From Cubamyces lactineus (Eukaryota > Basidiomycota > Agaricomycetes > Polyporales > Polyporaceae): DNA of 64,000 nt. Below, piece by piece: positions 45,001 through 55,569 of this stretch. Position 1 is the stretch's first letter. Every line of letters starts with the position of its first letter. Below the pieces are notes generated by a model. It saw only the letters and a program-made list of their open reading frames with translations, had not been told where the DNA came from and ran no database searches. The stretch lies in assembly GCA_022376465.1 (NCBI GenBank), contig JACDTU010000033.1, positions 1-64,000 of the forward strand, in the 5' to 3' direction. A program made the translations under genes and the position numbers.

Positions 45001-46461
45001 TTGCCCTCCTGGGAAGGCGCAACGTGGCCCCGGCAACTAGACAAGACGGCGTCCCCGCTTCTGCCCATACACGTCCATCTTCTCACCGAGGAACGCACAC
45101 GGCGCTGGTCGGCGAGTGTGCACTAGATGCTCCCCAGATACGTTGGTGGGGAGGCCTCAGTCAGGAAGGCTTGGTTCGGAGGCGGACGTTCGCGGAATAC
45201 GGAGGGTGTGGAGGTGCTGTGGTTTCCCGGCAAAGAGCGTTGGCGGAGTGTCAGCGAGGGGCGGGCTGGAATGTGTGGCTGCCGTTCTGAGCCCGCGCGC
45301 CGTCCGCGACGAGGACCGGTCCGCGGCGGGAAGGCGTGCGCAATTTGGGCAGGCTTCTTACGCTTCTGTGAGGGCAAGTGACATATCGCAGTGCCTGCAC
45401 CGTATTTGGTGCTGATACAGACAGGTGCAGCATGTCTCCGGATTTGTCTGGCAGCAGCATGCGCAGCTGGCTGTCCTCGGTAGACGACGCGGCAGAGGAT
45501 TCGGCGTGGGCGTGGGCGTGAGAGGGCCGGTACATCCCCGCCCTAGATTCAGTGTGTCACTTACAGGTCGCATAAACGGACGTGCTTCTACGTCGAACGT
45601 CTTGGTAGTCCGATGTGGGGGCGTGACGGCACCTCTTCGGGGCCTTTACAGTTCGAAACCCCTGAGCGGTCAAAATCCCCGGTAAAACAGTTGCTATGGA
45701 AATCCGTCCGCCCAGCGGCGAGGTGCCAGCTGGTATCGGTGGGAGCTGGCTGTCAGGTGGAGGGTGCGATGTGCGCGAGGAACACGTAAAGCCAGGTTGA
45801 TAGAACGTACCGGCGTTTGGCTCACAGGTGGCGCAGAATTCGAAGCTTACGAGCAATCAGGTGCGAGCAGATGCGGAGCTGACGTGCGAGGGCGTGCCTG
45901 GGCGCATTCAGATGAATGTCCCGATAGAGTGAAGATAGCTGCAGGGGAACCACGCGCAAGGGCGGGGTGGCGAGTGCTGGGTACAAGGATGGACGTATGC
46001 ATCGAGTCCGGGGATGAGATGCGGCCGGACGTCGCAGCGAGGATGGCAAGCTAGGGCGGTGGGTTAGGATGGACGCGGCGCCGTTTGGAGAATGCAGAAG
46101 AAGAGGAAGACCGAAATGCAATACAATTTGGCCGAAAAGAGGGGGAGGGACTGGACCCGGACGCTTACATACGACGAAGGGCGCGAGTAAAAGAACGCTC
46201 GATGGAAGTCCCGAACCGTCGTATGTCGGCGTATTCCAAGCCATGCATACGCTGGCGTCGTCCGGGTTTCTAGAAGGCTGCTACTTATCGGCAGGCTGTT
46301 CGGCGGGGGCGATGGCATGCGCAGGCTGGCGTGTGTGGGCTCTGAGGAGCATGCGCGTGCGGTTCGCGAAAGACGGCAGACGGTAGACGCGAGCTTGCGA
46401 GGGTTTAGCAGCGTTCGCACAAGAACGCGGACGTTCAGATCGGAAGTCGACCGCGAGGAGC

Positions 46462-46490
46462 GCCAGGGAAGCCAGGGGAAGCCAGGGTGA
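46462..46490 (+). repeat. Short tandem repeat, three units of about 10 bp
   Basis: Three adjacent imperfect copies based on gccaggg(g)aa. Too short to interpret. Confidence 0.6.
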
Positions 46491-47019
46491 CCGGACGAGT
46501 CGAGTCGATAGTTGGGACCCTTGGAGCAGCCACGACGTAGCACTTGGACAGGGCGGAGTCTGGTTGCTACATAGATCCCAGCTGCGTTCTAGGATGCGCG
46601 TCATAGTACGCGGCTCTATGCAGAGCGCGTGGGTGGCTGCGTACGTGCAGATCTGAGGGAGAAGAGGAGACCGGTAGGGAAAGAGAGCGCGATGCGCATC
46701 GGCGGCGAGAGGGCGGACTCGGAGGCCGGAGGGATGTTCTGATAAGTGGGATGTGGAAAGGCCGAAAGGGGAATGGTGTGGCTCTCGCACCGGATCACCG
46801 TGCTCCGTCGCGTGCGCTCGCCTGGGAGAGTCTGAGAATCTGGGAGAGCGAGGAAGGGCGAGTGCCAGGACGGATGCCGACCCCGCGCGCGCGAGGCGTC
46901 GGAGCAAGAGGGACGTTGGCGCGCACGGGCTCGAGTCCCTGGCAAGGCTTAGGCTGGTGCTCGCGCTCTTCGTGTTCTGCAGCAGCCTGAGCCAGTCTCT
47001 GCTCTGCACACGGTGCCGT

Positions 47020-47182
47020 TCCTTGCCTCCCCTTTCCAGAATTCCAATATCCCCTCCTCTCCCCCTTCTCACACTCACTTTTTCCGCTAGCGAGCGCTAC
47101 CTGTCACATACCCGCTTTCCTCTTTCCGCCACTCTTCCCTCTCCCTGTCCCTTCTCTCCCCGCCCTCCTCCCTCCCATCCGC
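47020..47182 (+). promoter_or_regulatory. Pyrimidine-rich tract before the G-alpha start
   Basis: About 160 bp of strongly C/T-biased plus-strand sequence (runs such as cccctcctctccccctt) lead to the start codon in context ccgccATGgc. CT-rich blocks near transcription starts are a known feature of many filamentous-fungal promoters. The exact transcription start cannot be read. Confidence 0.55.
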
Positions 47183-47183
47183 C

Positions 47184-50061
47184 ATGGCACAACGCTCCAA
47201 ACCTCAGAATCCCACGCAGCACGCACGCAGGCGCTCGCTCTCAGACCCACTCGCCGCCGCTCTCCTCCCCCCAGAGAACGAGACCCCCGAGCAGCGCGAG
47301 GCCCGCCTGCGCCAAGAGGAGGAGGCCAAGAAGCGTAGCGAGAACATCGACAGACTGCTCAGGCATGATGAGAAGAGTCGCCGCAGAAAGAAGACAGTCA
47401 AGGTCCTCCTCCTCGGTCAGAGCGAGAGCGGAAAGAGCACGACCCTCAAACGTAAGTCTTCCCCGCTCATATCTGCCCCGGTTAGAGGCGGTATCGGCGC
47501 GCGGGATCCCATGCGCCCCTCTCTACTTGGGACCATTATATTCTCATCTCTCGCCCACGGTGAGTCCTCCGAGGATACTCGGACCAGGCCCGTACAAGGT
47601 TTGCGGTCAACTGAGGTGAGTGCTCCTTTCCACCCCAGCAACGCGTCGTTCTGTTCGAATTAGCATATGCTCCTTCTTACATGTCATATACACAGCCGAA
47701 AACGATGATTGTACATTTTGCCTCCGCGATCCATCGGTGCCTTCCCTAGGCGCCCGTATCCGATCGGACTGAGGGCCTTCAGTTGCCCGCCATGAGTGCT
47801 CAACACCCGCGATTCTGCACTTGGCCCGTGCACGTTGCTTGAGAAACTGCGCGGTCACATATGCGCTCAGAATGCCAGCGTGGCACATGTGCCTGCGGAA
47901 TGTTTATGCCACAATGGATATATGCGTCCCGCTACCATCAACTCATCGCCTCGCGTTCAAAGTATCGGATTTTTGCTCCTCATTGCACCGCCGATACCGC
48001 CTCCCACCGAACTGCGTGTCTGCGGCCCCATGCTCACAGTTCGCCTCTATCTTAGAGTTCCAGCTACTGCATACCCCCGCGGCCTTCCACCAGGAACGTC
48101 TCGCCTGGCGCTTCGTTATCTACCTCAACCTTGTCCGTTCCATCCGTCGGTGCGTGCTGTCAGACCTGTCTTTAATTTTCGGTCGGCCTGACATTCTCGC
48201 CCGCCTAGAATACTCGAGGCTATCGCACCCGAGGACAATAACGGCCTCGATGACGACGACTTCGGCGACTCTTCCGATACGGCCTCTATCATCATCAGCG
48301 GTCCGGGTCGTCCATCGTCTGCATTGGCGGGCTCACAGCCCAACTACGAGCACTACCGCCGCCGGCTCGCACCGCTCGTAGAGCTCGAGCAGCGCCTGAT
48401 CTCAATTTTATCCGATCCAGAAGACAATGAAGAACAAGAGGCGACGCACCTCCCCCTCACCCCTCCAGGCCATGGAGATGTGCGTTCTCTACAGCATGCC
48501 AGCTCTATGGCCTCGTTCCATGCCGCCAGCGGCCACCTCGCCGGCCGCCCAGCACCCCGTATCACCATCCCCCCAGCGTCGACAAGCGCTTCATCCTCAT
48601 CCTCCTTCTTCCAGTATTCCTCAACGTATTCCTCCTCGCAGTCGTCGGGGAACCCCCTCACATCGCCGCGGTCACCGACCTCGCCTGCGACGTCGATGAT
48701 CAGCAGCAGCTCGCATGAGATCTCGGTACGCACAGGCTCGAACTGGAAGAAACACTTTGCGCTGCCGAAAATCAACAGCCCCAAGACGCCCGAGTCTGGC
48801 TCGGGAGAGGTCAGGGGCTGGTGGGAGGACCCGTCTGACCCGGTGCACATGCTGCATGCGTGCGCCCCCGCGATGTCCGAGCTCTGGCGCGACCCGAAGG
48901 TGCGCAATCGGCTAGATGAGAAGCGGATACGTCTAGAGGAGAGCAGCGGATTGTAAGTGATTTTCCCCTGCGCTTGTTATCAACGTTGGAGAGGAGGATA
49001 CGAAGGTGCGCCGTGACTGACTGGAAGACGTGGACAGCTTCCTGGACGAGATCGAGCGAATAACGGCGAAGATGTATTTCCCCACGGACGGTCAGTGCGG
49101 GCCGTATGTGATTTCCGAGTACAGTCCGGAGCTAACGGTGGCCGATAGACGATGTGCTGAAAGCACGTCTGAAGACGACAGGTGTCGTCGAACACACCTT
49201 CTCCCTGGCGAAGAACAGCGAATGGCGCGGAGTCGAGTGGAAAATTTATGATGTCGGCGGTGCGAGAAATCAGCGGCAAGCCTGGGCACCGTACTTCGAC
49301 GACGGTATGTTCATATTATCCTCGACATCGCCCCGACCAATATGCCCATCCCGCCTGCAGTGAATGCCATTATTTTCTTGGCGCCAATAAGCGCATTCGA
49401 CCAGGTTCTTGCTGAGGTACGTCCCCACATGCGGCCAATCTGCTGAGTGACAGAAAGTGACCGCCTTCGGTGCATCCAGGACCCACGAGTCAACCGTCTG
49501 GAGGACTCGTTCCAGCTATGGAAGTCTGTCGTCGAAAACAAGCTCCTCGCGCACGTCAACATTGTGCTCTTTTTGAACAAATGCGACTTGCTCAAAAAGA
49601 AGCTGGAATCCGGGGTGCGGGTGGCGAACTACGTCGCCTCGTACAACCATCCGAACGACTACGCGTCGGTCTCGCAGTGTAGGTCCTTGCAAACATGCCG
49701 TGACATCGTATGGGTCGCTGATCGACACGGCTCGCGCTGGACAGGGTTCCATCATCGGTTTGGCGGGATGCATTGGTCGTTAACGCCGAACAAAGACAGA
49801 GAGCTATTCAGTGCGTGTTCTATCCCGCTCCACATGTGAACGAGCCATAACACTGCAGCTGCCACAGTCCACCTGACGTCTGTCACCGATACCAAGAGGA
49901 CACATACAATAATCTCCAGAGGTGCGTATTGTGCCCATGACGCTGCGCGGTTTGCTGCCGCCCGTGTACATCCCACGTTCGACGCTGACTGAGCGTGTCT
50001 CCCCTCCGCAGTCCGCGACAGCATCCTGACAGCGAATCTGAAGTCATCCTCGCTGATGTGA
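47184..50061 (+). CDS. Atypical G-protein alpha subunit with enlarged helical domain
   Basis: GTP-binding signalling subunit, 579 residues (classical about 350). Exons: 47184-47451, 48056-48149, 48209-48952, 49038-49090, 49149-49304, 49361-49416, 49480-49678, 49745-49810, 49868-49921 and 50012-50061. G1 is GQSESGKST (78-86), G2 RLKTTGVVEHTF with the Arg finger at 393, G3 DVGGARNQR (421-429), G4 NKCD (490-493) and G5 TSVTD (549-553). At G3 the catalytic Gln is Ala425. Exon 3 adds about 250 residues, largely Ser/Pro-rich, inside the helical domain. The N-terminus MAQRSK lacks Gly2 and nearby Cys, so no myristoylation or palmitoylation is expected. The C-terminus ends ANLKSSSLM. Intron 1 is 604 nt. 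I believe it belongs to the expanded set of non-classical mushroom G-alphas. Confidence 0.9.
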
Positions 50062-52217
50062 TGACGGCGTGGCCAGCGCCGGGCTGCACCCGCGCCCGCG
50101 CCCATTCCCAGATTGTGTCGTCGCAGAACATCCTCTACCTATCTTTGGCGTTCTGCGGCTCGGCGCGTTCCATCCTCGGTACTTCTAGCCACCACACACG
50201 GAGCCAGTACGCGGCGACTGGACAGGAACCCACCCCCTCCGCCCTAGCCACCAGCGGTCCGTACGCCTCTCCGTCATGTGAGCCGCGGCCGCTTCTCTGT
50301 GCACGGTGCGCGTAGCCGTCGTCTGATACCGCCCTTCTTCAAGCCCTATCTGGTTCCGTCCGCCGCTCGCCCTCCCTTTCTTCTCGCTCCTCCCACTCCT
50401 CCCGTCTTCTTGGGCTTCTGACCTGCCGCTTGGGCGCGCGGTCGTTAGGGTCCTTGGACAGCGAATTGTGTGTTTGCGTGCATGCGTGTGTACGTACGCG
50501 CGTCCCGCGGGGCGCATGTGAAGACCAGACAGATTGTACTTTATAGTAAATCCCGTTGTAGTTAGTGCCCGCCTCCTCGCCCCCGCCTTCGATTTCGATT
50601 TTCTCGATCTCGGCTCTGCTCACGTCTTGCCACACCCCCAAGTCCCAGTGTGTGTTTTGTGTTCCTGCCGGCGTCGTCGTTCCCGTTACGACTCGGCTCG
50701 GGCGCGGTGGTCTCTACAGGAACGTACGGCCGCCTTGGCCCTTGGGGCGTCGGATGCATGCTCTCGTGATTACGATCTCGGACTTTCTCTTTTTTGTGCC
50801 GTCCCGTTGCGGCCGCTACCATTATCCACGTATATTTTACTGTTGCTTAGTTTCATTCGTCGAATGAAGTCAGACCTGTCGTGTCATCGTGTCAGCGATA
50901 AGCCGCTTCCGTTCTCGCGTAGTACACACTGTATGTCACAGGTCCGAAAAGGTTACATCTGCTCAGACATGAACGTTTGCGTAACTCGTCGACGCGCTTC
51001 AGTGTGCGTATAGGGGGTTGCTTGTTTCAATCCGAACTCCCGTCACTTACTACATGCTGTCGTACGTCGCTCCACCATGTGTTAATTGTCGTTTGCGCTT
51101 TCTTGCTACGCGATACGAGCCCTTGCTTATTACACAGTGCTTCACAATACGATATAACGACGACAGGAACCAACCACAGTGAATACATAGTCAAATATAT
51201 CGAGTGACGCACCATTCGCGCCTGGCGTCGATCTACTTGTGAATGATGATGTACGGAGTCCGGGCGCACGAGTATATTCAAGATAATATGTTGTGGCAAA
51301 GGCCGCACAGTAGTTGCCGCCTTTCCCGCCCTGATGCGTACACAAGTGGCTAGTTGATGCCAGTTGATTAATGCCGGCCTGACTTGCATATTGAATGATG
51401 AAAAGCAGCCGGAGTGATCCCAGTGAATTTTTCGAACGCTAGAGCATCTCGGAGACTCGGCCGGCTCTAAGCGAAGAGTCTACAAAGGGATTCAATTGCT
51501 ATAAGGGGTAGTTCAGTATCTTGACAAAACGACAGTGTGAGTCGACGAGTGATTCACCGCCGAGAGATCAGTCAATAGGCGGCTACTGTTAACGTTGATT
51601 GAGATACTGAGATTGGGAGGATTTTATAATCCCTTCACTGCAGGCAAAGAGCCTGGAGCCTTCTTTTGAGGTATTGGGAGGTGTGTTAGCGCATCCAGGC
51701 TGATGTTGTACCTTGTGGTAGTGGTAAACCCTGAGTCGCGCGATTGGCGTTGAGTAGCATCGAGGCGGTGAAGGCGGCAGCCACAATATATGTGCGCCTA
51801 TCCAATCTAATCTGCGGATCTAGTCGGTGATTGGCTGTGGGACGACAGCAACTGCCAATCTATCCTTCCCCATCTGCAGAACCTTGCCACTATACAGAAC
51901 CTGACCACCATTCAACTCCTCCACTGCTTCTATAGCATAGACATCGTCTTCTGTATCTATGACCCGTTAATGAACAAGTGCGGTATGATTGTCGAGAATC
52001 ACGAGAAACCTGTGCGCCAACTCTGGTGTGCATTTCTGCCCGGAGGCATCACTACCGTGCAACGACCGTCCCGACGACCATCAGACCCGTGTTCGCACCC
52101 CCTCCCGTCCGCCCACCCTCATATCAGTCTGCTTGGCACTGCCGTGCCCGTGCCATGCACTTTGCTTCTCGTCCACCAGCATCGTGCTGACCCTCTCTTT
52201 CGTTCTCTTTCTCTCTT
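50062..52217. other. 2.1-kb gene-poor interval
   Basis: Between the G-alpha stop and the mucin-like gene. A C/T-rich stretch occurs near 50335-50425, and the leader just before 52218 is pyrimidine-rich. A 159-codon plus frame (50534-51013) has no similarity I recognise. It presumably holds a 3' UTR and the next gene's promoter; nothing else is supported. Confidence 0.4.
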
Positions 52218-55145
52218 ATGGCTCCTTTAATCCGGGCTCCCGCGTTGAAGCGCGCGGACGCCTCTTCTTCGTCTGGTAGCTCCTCAGGTGGTACGTCTTG
52301 GCATCCAAGGTTCCTCAGCTATCAACACGACTGGAGAACTGAGTGATATGCCTTGCGTCTCAGATTTACCCCCTTCTATTCTTGGGAAGCCTCGACCTAG
52401 CAAGTGCCTAACATTTTGTTTGTCTGGACAGGGCTATCCTCAGCGCAGGCTAGTACTGCTGCTCTTACGTCTGTGACGCCTTCATCTCCTTCGTCTTCGT
52501 CTTCGGATGCCTCTCCCTCTCCATCTTCGGCTGTGGTGTCAAGTTCTGCCATCAGCTCGTCTTCGGCGCCTGCTAGCTCTCAGCCTGCTGCAAGCACGTC
52601 TGAGTCGACCTCTGCTGTAAGCACGTCGACTACTCCTGCACCGTCCTCGTCTGTGGCAAGTGCATCGACTATCACTAGCGCGACCTCATCGTCGGCAACA
52701 TCCGCATCTACTTCGCAAGCTGTACAAAGTACCAGTGATGCATCATCCGCGGCGTCGAGCCCCGCCGCGGTCAAATCAGAATCAGGAACTCCCTCCTCAA
52801 GTGCAACCTCTGTTGCCACTCTGAGTTCGGTTACGGGACCGGTTGCTGCCACCGTTCCAGACTCATCGTCTGCTTCTGCTTCTACTACAGCTTCGGCGTC
52901 GACGAGCGCAGCAACCTCTTCTGCCTCTCCGTCTGCCACCGCTGCCCCGTCTAGTACTGGCAGCACTGACACAGCTTCTGCTGCGACCTCCAAGGCTAGC
53001 AGCGCTGTGGCATCCTCGGCTAGCAATACGGGTCTGTCGGGCACCCCGATAACGTGAGTTTGAACCCGAACTTGCAGCGACGAGTCCATCACCGACATCA
53101 CCGAGCAGTGCTCAGCCTAGTTCTGCGACAACTGCTAGTGGGCCGTCCACCTCTAGCAAAGCTGCGACCTCTGCATCGGCCTCCGATGGAACTAGCACCG
53201 GCTTGACGGTTGCACCCATAACGTAAGTTCCGCCTGATGATCCGGATTTACCTGATACTAACGGAGTGCGGTCGTGTGTCATAGGATCCAGTCGAGTAGC
53301 GCCTCACCTACGGCTGCCTCGACTTCAGACAAAGCCAGCGGCTCTAGCTCTGCTGCTGCCTCACCTAGTTCCAGTGGTGTCTTGGTACCTAGCGCGATTA
53401 CGTGAGTCTTTCGTATCACGACACAATTCCGCTGTCCTGAGGCCCGGCGCGCAGGGCACAACCAGATCCCGTCTCCTCTACGGATGCGTCTTCCGGCGCG
53501 GCCACAAAATCCTCCACTGCGAACGGCAACACAAAGTCCGAGGTAGCTCCGAGCGGGAGCAAGACGGGTGCACAGGATACCTCTGTAAAGTCACCAACTG
53601 CCACGCCTACATCCGCCGCAACAGGTCAAGCTGCGCCTACGTCTGCAGCATCCGGTTCATCTACATCTGGCAACGGAAACAGCAACGGCAATGGCAACAC
53701 CAACACCAACAGCAGCACAGGCTCAGGCGGAGGTGCTGGCTCTGGGAACGCGGGTGCAGGTAACAACACCGCGAGCGGCGGAAATGCAAACAGCCCTGGC
53801 TCGAACACGGGCGAGAGTGGAAGTGCCTCCACCGGTACCCCGGGCCAAGCGGCTGGGAACCAGGGCGGAAATGCATCTACTGTGAGCAGCGATACGCAAG
53901 GCTCGGGTACGCAGGCTACGAGTTCAGTGAGCTCCGTAGTTGCAGGTAATAATGGCGCGGCGTCCTCCGGGACGCCGACGGCCTCTATCAGGTCAGTGAC
54001 CACCTCATTCGTGTATGCGTCTCGCACAGGAGGGGTCAGAACGCTGACGAGGTTTGGCACGGACCGCGCAGTCTTCCTCCAGTAGGGCAGAAGGAAGCTG
54101 ACAACGCTCCGACGACGTCCGCGTCGCCAGTAGTGACCACGATCACGAGCGCGGCGACGTTCAGCGCGCCGGTGACGATCGTGACGGACGGCCTTACGTC
54201 CACCTCGTTCCATCTGACCACCAGTACGACCACAATCACGTCGACCCGCATACCCGTGGCCACCATTGCCGCAGCCTCGTCTTCACCATCGTGAGTACCT
54301 CCCCACCGGGCCCGGTTGCACCCGCATGGCTGATCTCTCTCCTCTCCCCTCTAGCTCGTCATCCGCTGCTAAGACCGGCGCGATCGTAGGCGGTCTTCTG
54401 GGCGGACTCGCTCTCCTCGGTATCCTCGGCTTCCTCGCGTTCCGCATGCGCGCCCGGCGGCGCGCCGCACGCACGCCCTTCATGGGCGGCGGGATCTCGT
54501 CCGAGTCGTACGTCCCACGCTCCCCGTCGCTCCTCCCCGACTCGCCCCAGCCCGGCGTCGCCTCGCCCAACTACCCCGCGCCGTCCGCGCGCGCGCCCAC
54601 CCTGCCGGACATGTCGTACGTCGTGGGCGGCAGCGGGAGCCTCGGCCTGAGCGCCGGCCGCGGCTCGCTCTTCCCAAGCGTCATCTCGTCCTCGTCGTCG
54701 AACAGGGGGAGCGGGAGCAGCAGCAGCGGGATGGTGATCAGCCCCGTGCCGAGTGAGGACCCCGAGGCGGCGTTTGCAGCGGCGGCGGCGGGGAGGGGGC
54801 CGTACATGCGCGAGACGATGGTGAGCTCGGCGGGGGAGAGCGTCGTTGTGCACGGGGCGGGCGCGGCGCATTCGAGTTGGAGCGCGGACGCGATCTTGGA
54901 TCCGTTTGCGGACCCTGTGCGCGCGATGCCTAGGCCTGAGCCGGTCGTTGCGCCTGTGGAGGATGAGAGTGAGCGTGAGCGTTCTGTCGATCCGTTTGCG
55001 GACCCGACGCGGTTGGCTCCTGGCCAGGAGAGGCTGTCGGTGCTGACGATGTCCGACGTGGAGGTGAGTCTCGCGCATATTGATTGATGCGTAAGGTTGG
55101 GGTGGATGTTGACTTGTGTCCTTGCAGCCTGGCGAGGCGATGTAA
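52218..55145 (+). CDS. Mucin-like Ser/Thr-rich single-pass membrane protein
   Basis: Predicted cell-surface protein, possibly a wall sensor-like protein; function inferred from architecture only. Exons: 52218-52290, 52432-53053, 53109-53222, 53285-53401, 53455-53991, 54030-54290, 54355-55063 and 55128-55145 (816 residues, all phases consistent). Residues about 20-570 are extremely rich in Ser, Thr and Ala, later Gly/Asn, as in O-glycosylated stalks. One membrane helix follows (GAIVGGLLGGLALLGILGF, about 583-602) with a stop-transfer RMRARRRAAR. The cytosolic tail has two SADAILDPFADPV / SVDPFADPT-like repeats. No N-terminal signal peptide is evident (MAPLIRAPALKRADASS), so topology may rely on the internal helix. 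Exons 3 and 4 look like duplicates. Confidence 0.75.
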
Positions 55146-55569
55146 GCTGACAGGGCTGCTTAACGTTGACCGTTGCAGTCGGGCCGTGGACATTGCGCAG
55201 GAATCGGGACGCTCCTATGTGACATACCTGCTCGTTGCTACGCACTGCTGTAGTCTGCTTTGCTGTCGATGCATTGTTTCACCCGTGACTCCCAACACTA
55301 TATGCGGATTGGAGAGCGTATTGAAGGTTCTAAGTCTCTCGTTGTACGACGCCCCAGGGCTCGTTTATGCCTAGGGCCCACTTGAAATGAACATGAATCA
55401 TCGTTGCGGACAGGTATGTTTAGGTGGCTATAAGGCTACAAATGTCCGTGTATGCGGTGTATGTACGTGTGTGGTATCCAGAGTCGGTACTTATGAGATG
55501 GGTGTATGCGGATATGGCTCATGCAGCATGGTTGGGTTTGGTGTGAGGCAGTAGTAGGTTGTGTTCATT
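55146..55569. other. Intergenic between convergent genes
   Basis: A 424-bp stretch between the stop codons of the mucin-like gene and the minus-strand membrane protein. No gene is recognised. Confidence 0.4.

Larger units (their letters stand above)
39038..47183. other. 8.1-kb gene-poor region upstream of the G-alpha gene
   Basis: No frame here carries a recognisable domain. The longest (minus strand, 40852-41511, 219 codons) is Arg/Ser-rich, as expected for a chance frame in GC-rich DNA. No tRNA, LTR or gene remnant was recognised. Small items: a nested inverted repeat around gtgtacac (43374-43414), three tandem copies of a gccaggg-based unit (46462-46490), and a C/T-rich tract at the right end. 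The region may be a long 5' regulatory or non-coding transcript region, or decayed sequence. The sequence itself does not decide. Confidence 0.5.

Noticed and set aside
46753..47619. 288-codon plus-strand frame overlapping the G-alpha start
   Set aside because: It runs through the CT-rich leader and the G-alpha coding exon in another frame; composition is that of a shadow frame.
50534..51013. 159-codon frame after the G-alpha gene
   Set aside because: No domain, no supporting splice or start context; part of it is pyrimidine-rich untranslated-type sequence.
54359..55078. 239-codon minus-strand frame opposite the mucin-like gene tail
   Set aside because: Arg/His/Ala-rich antisense shadow of a GC-rich coding exon.
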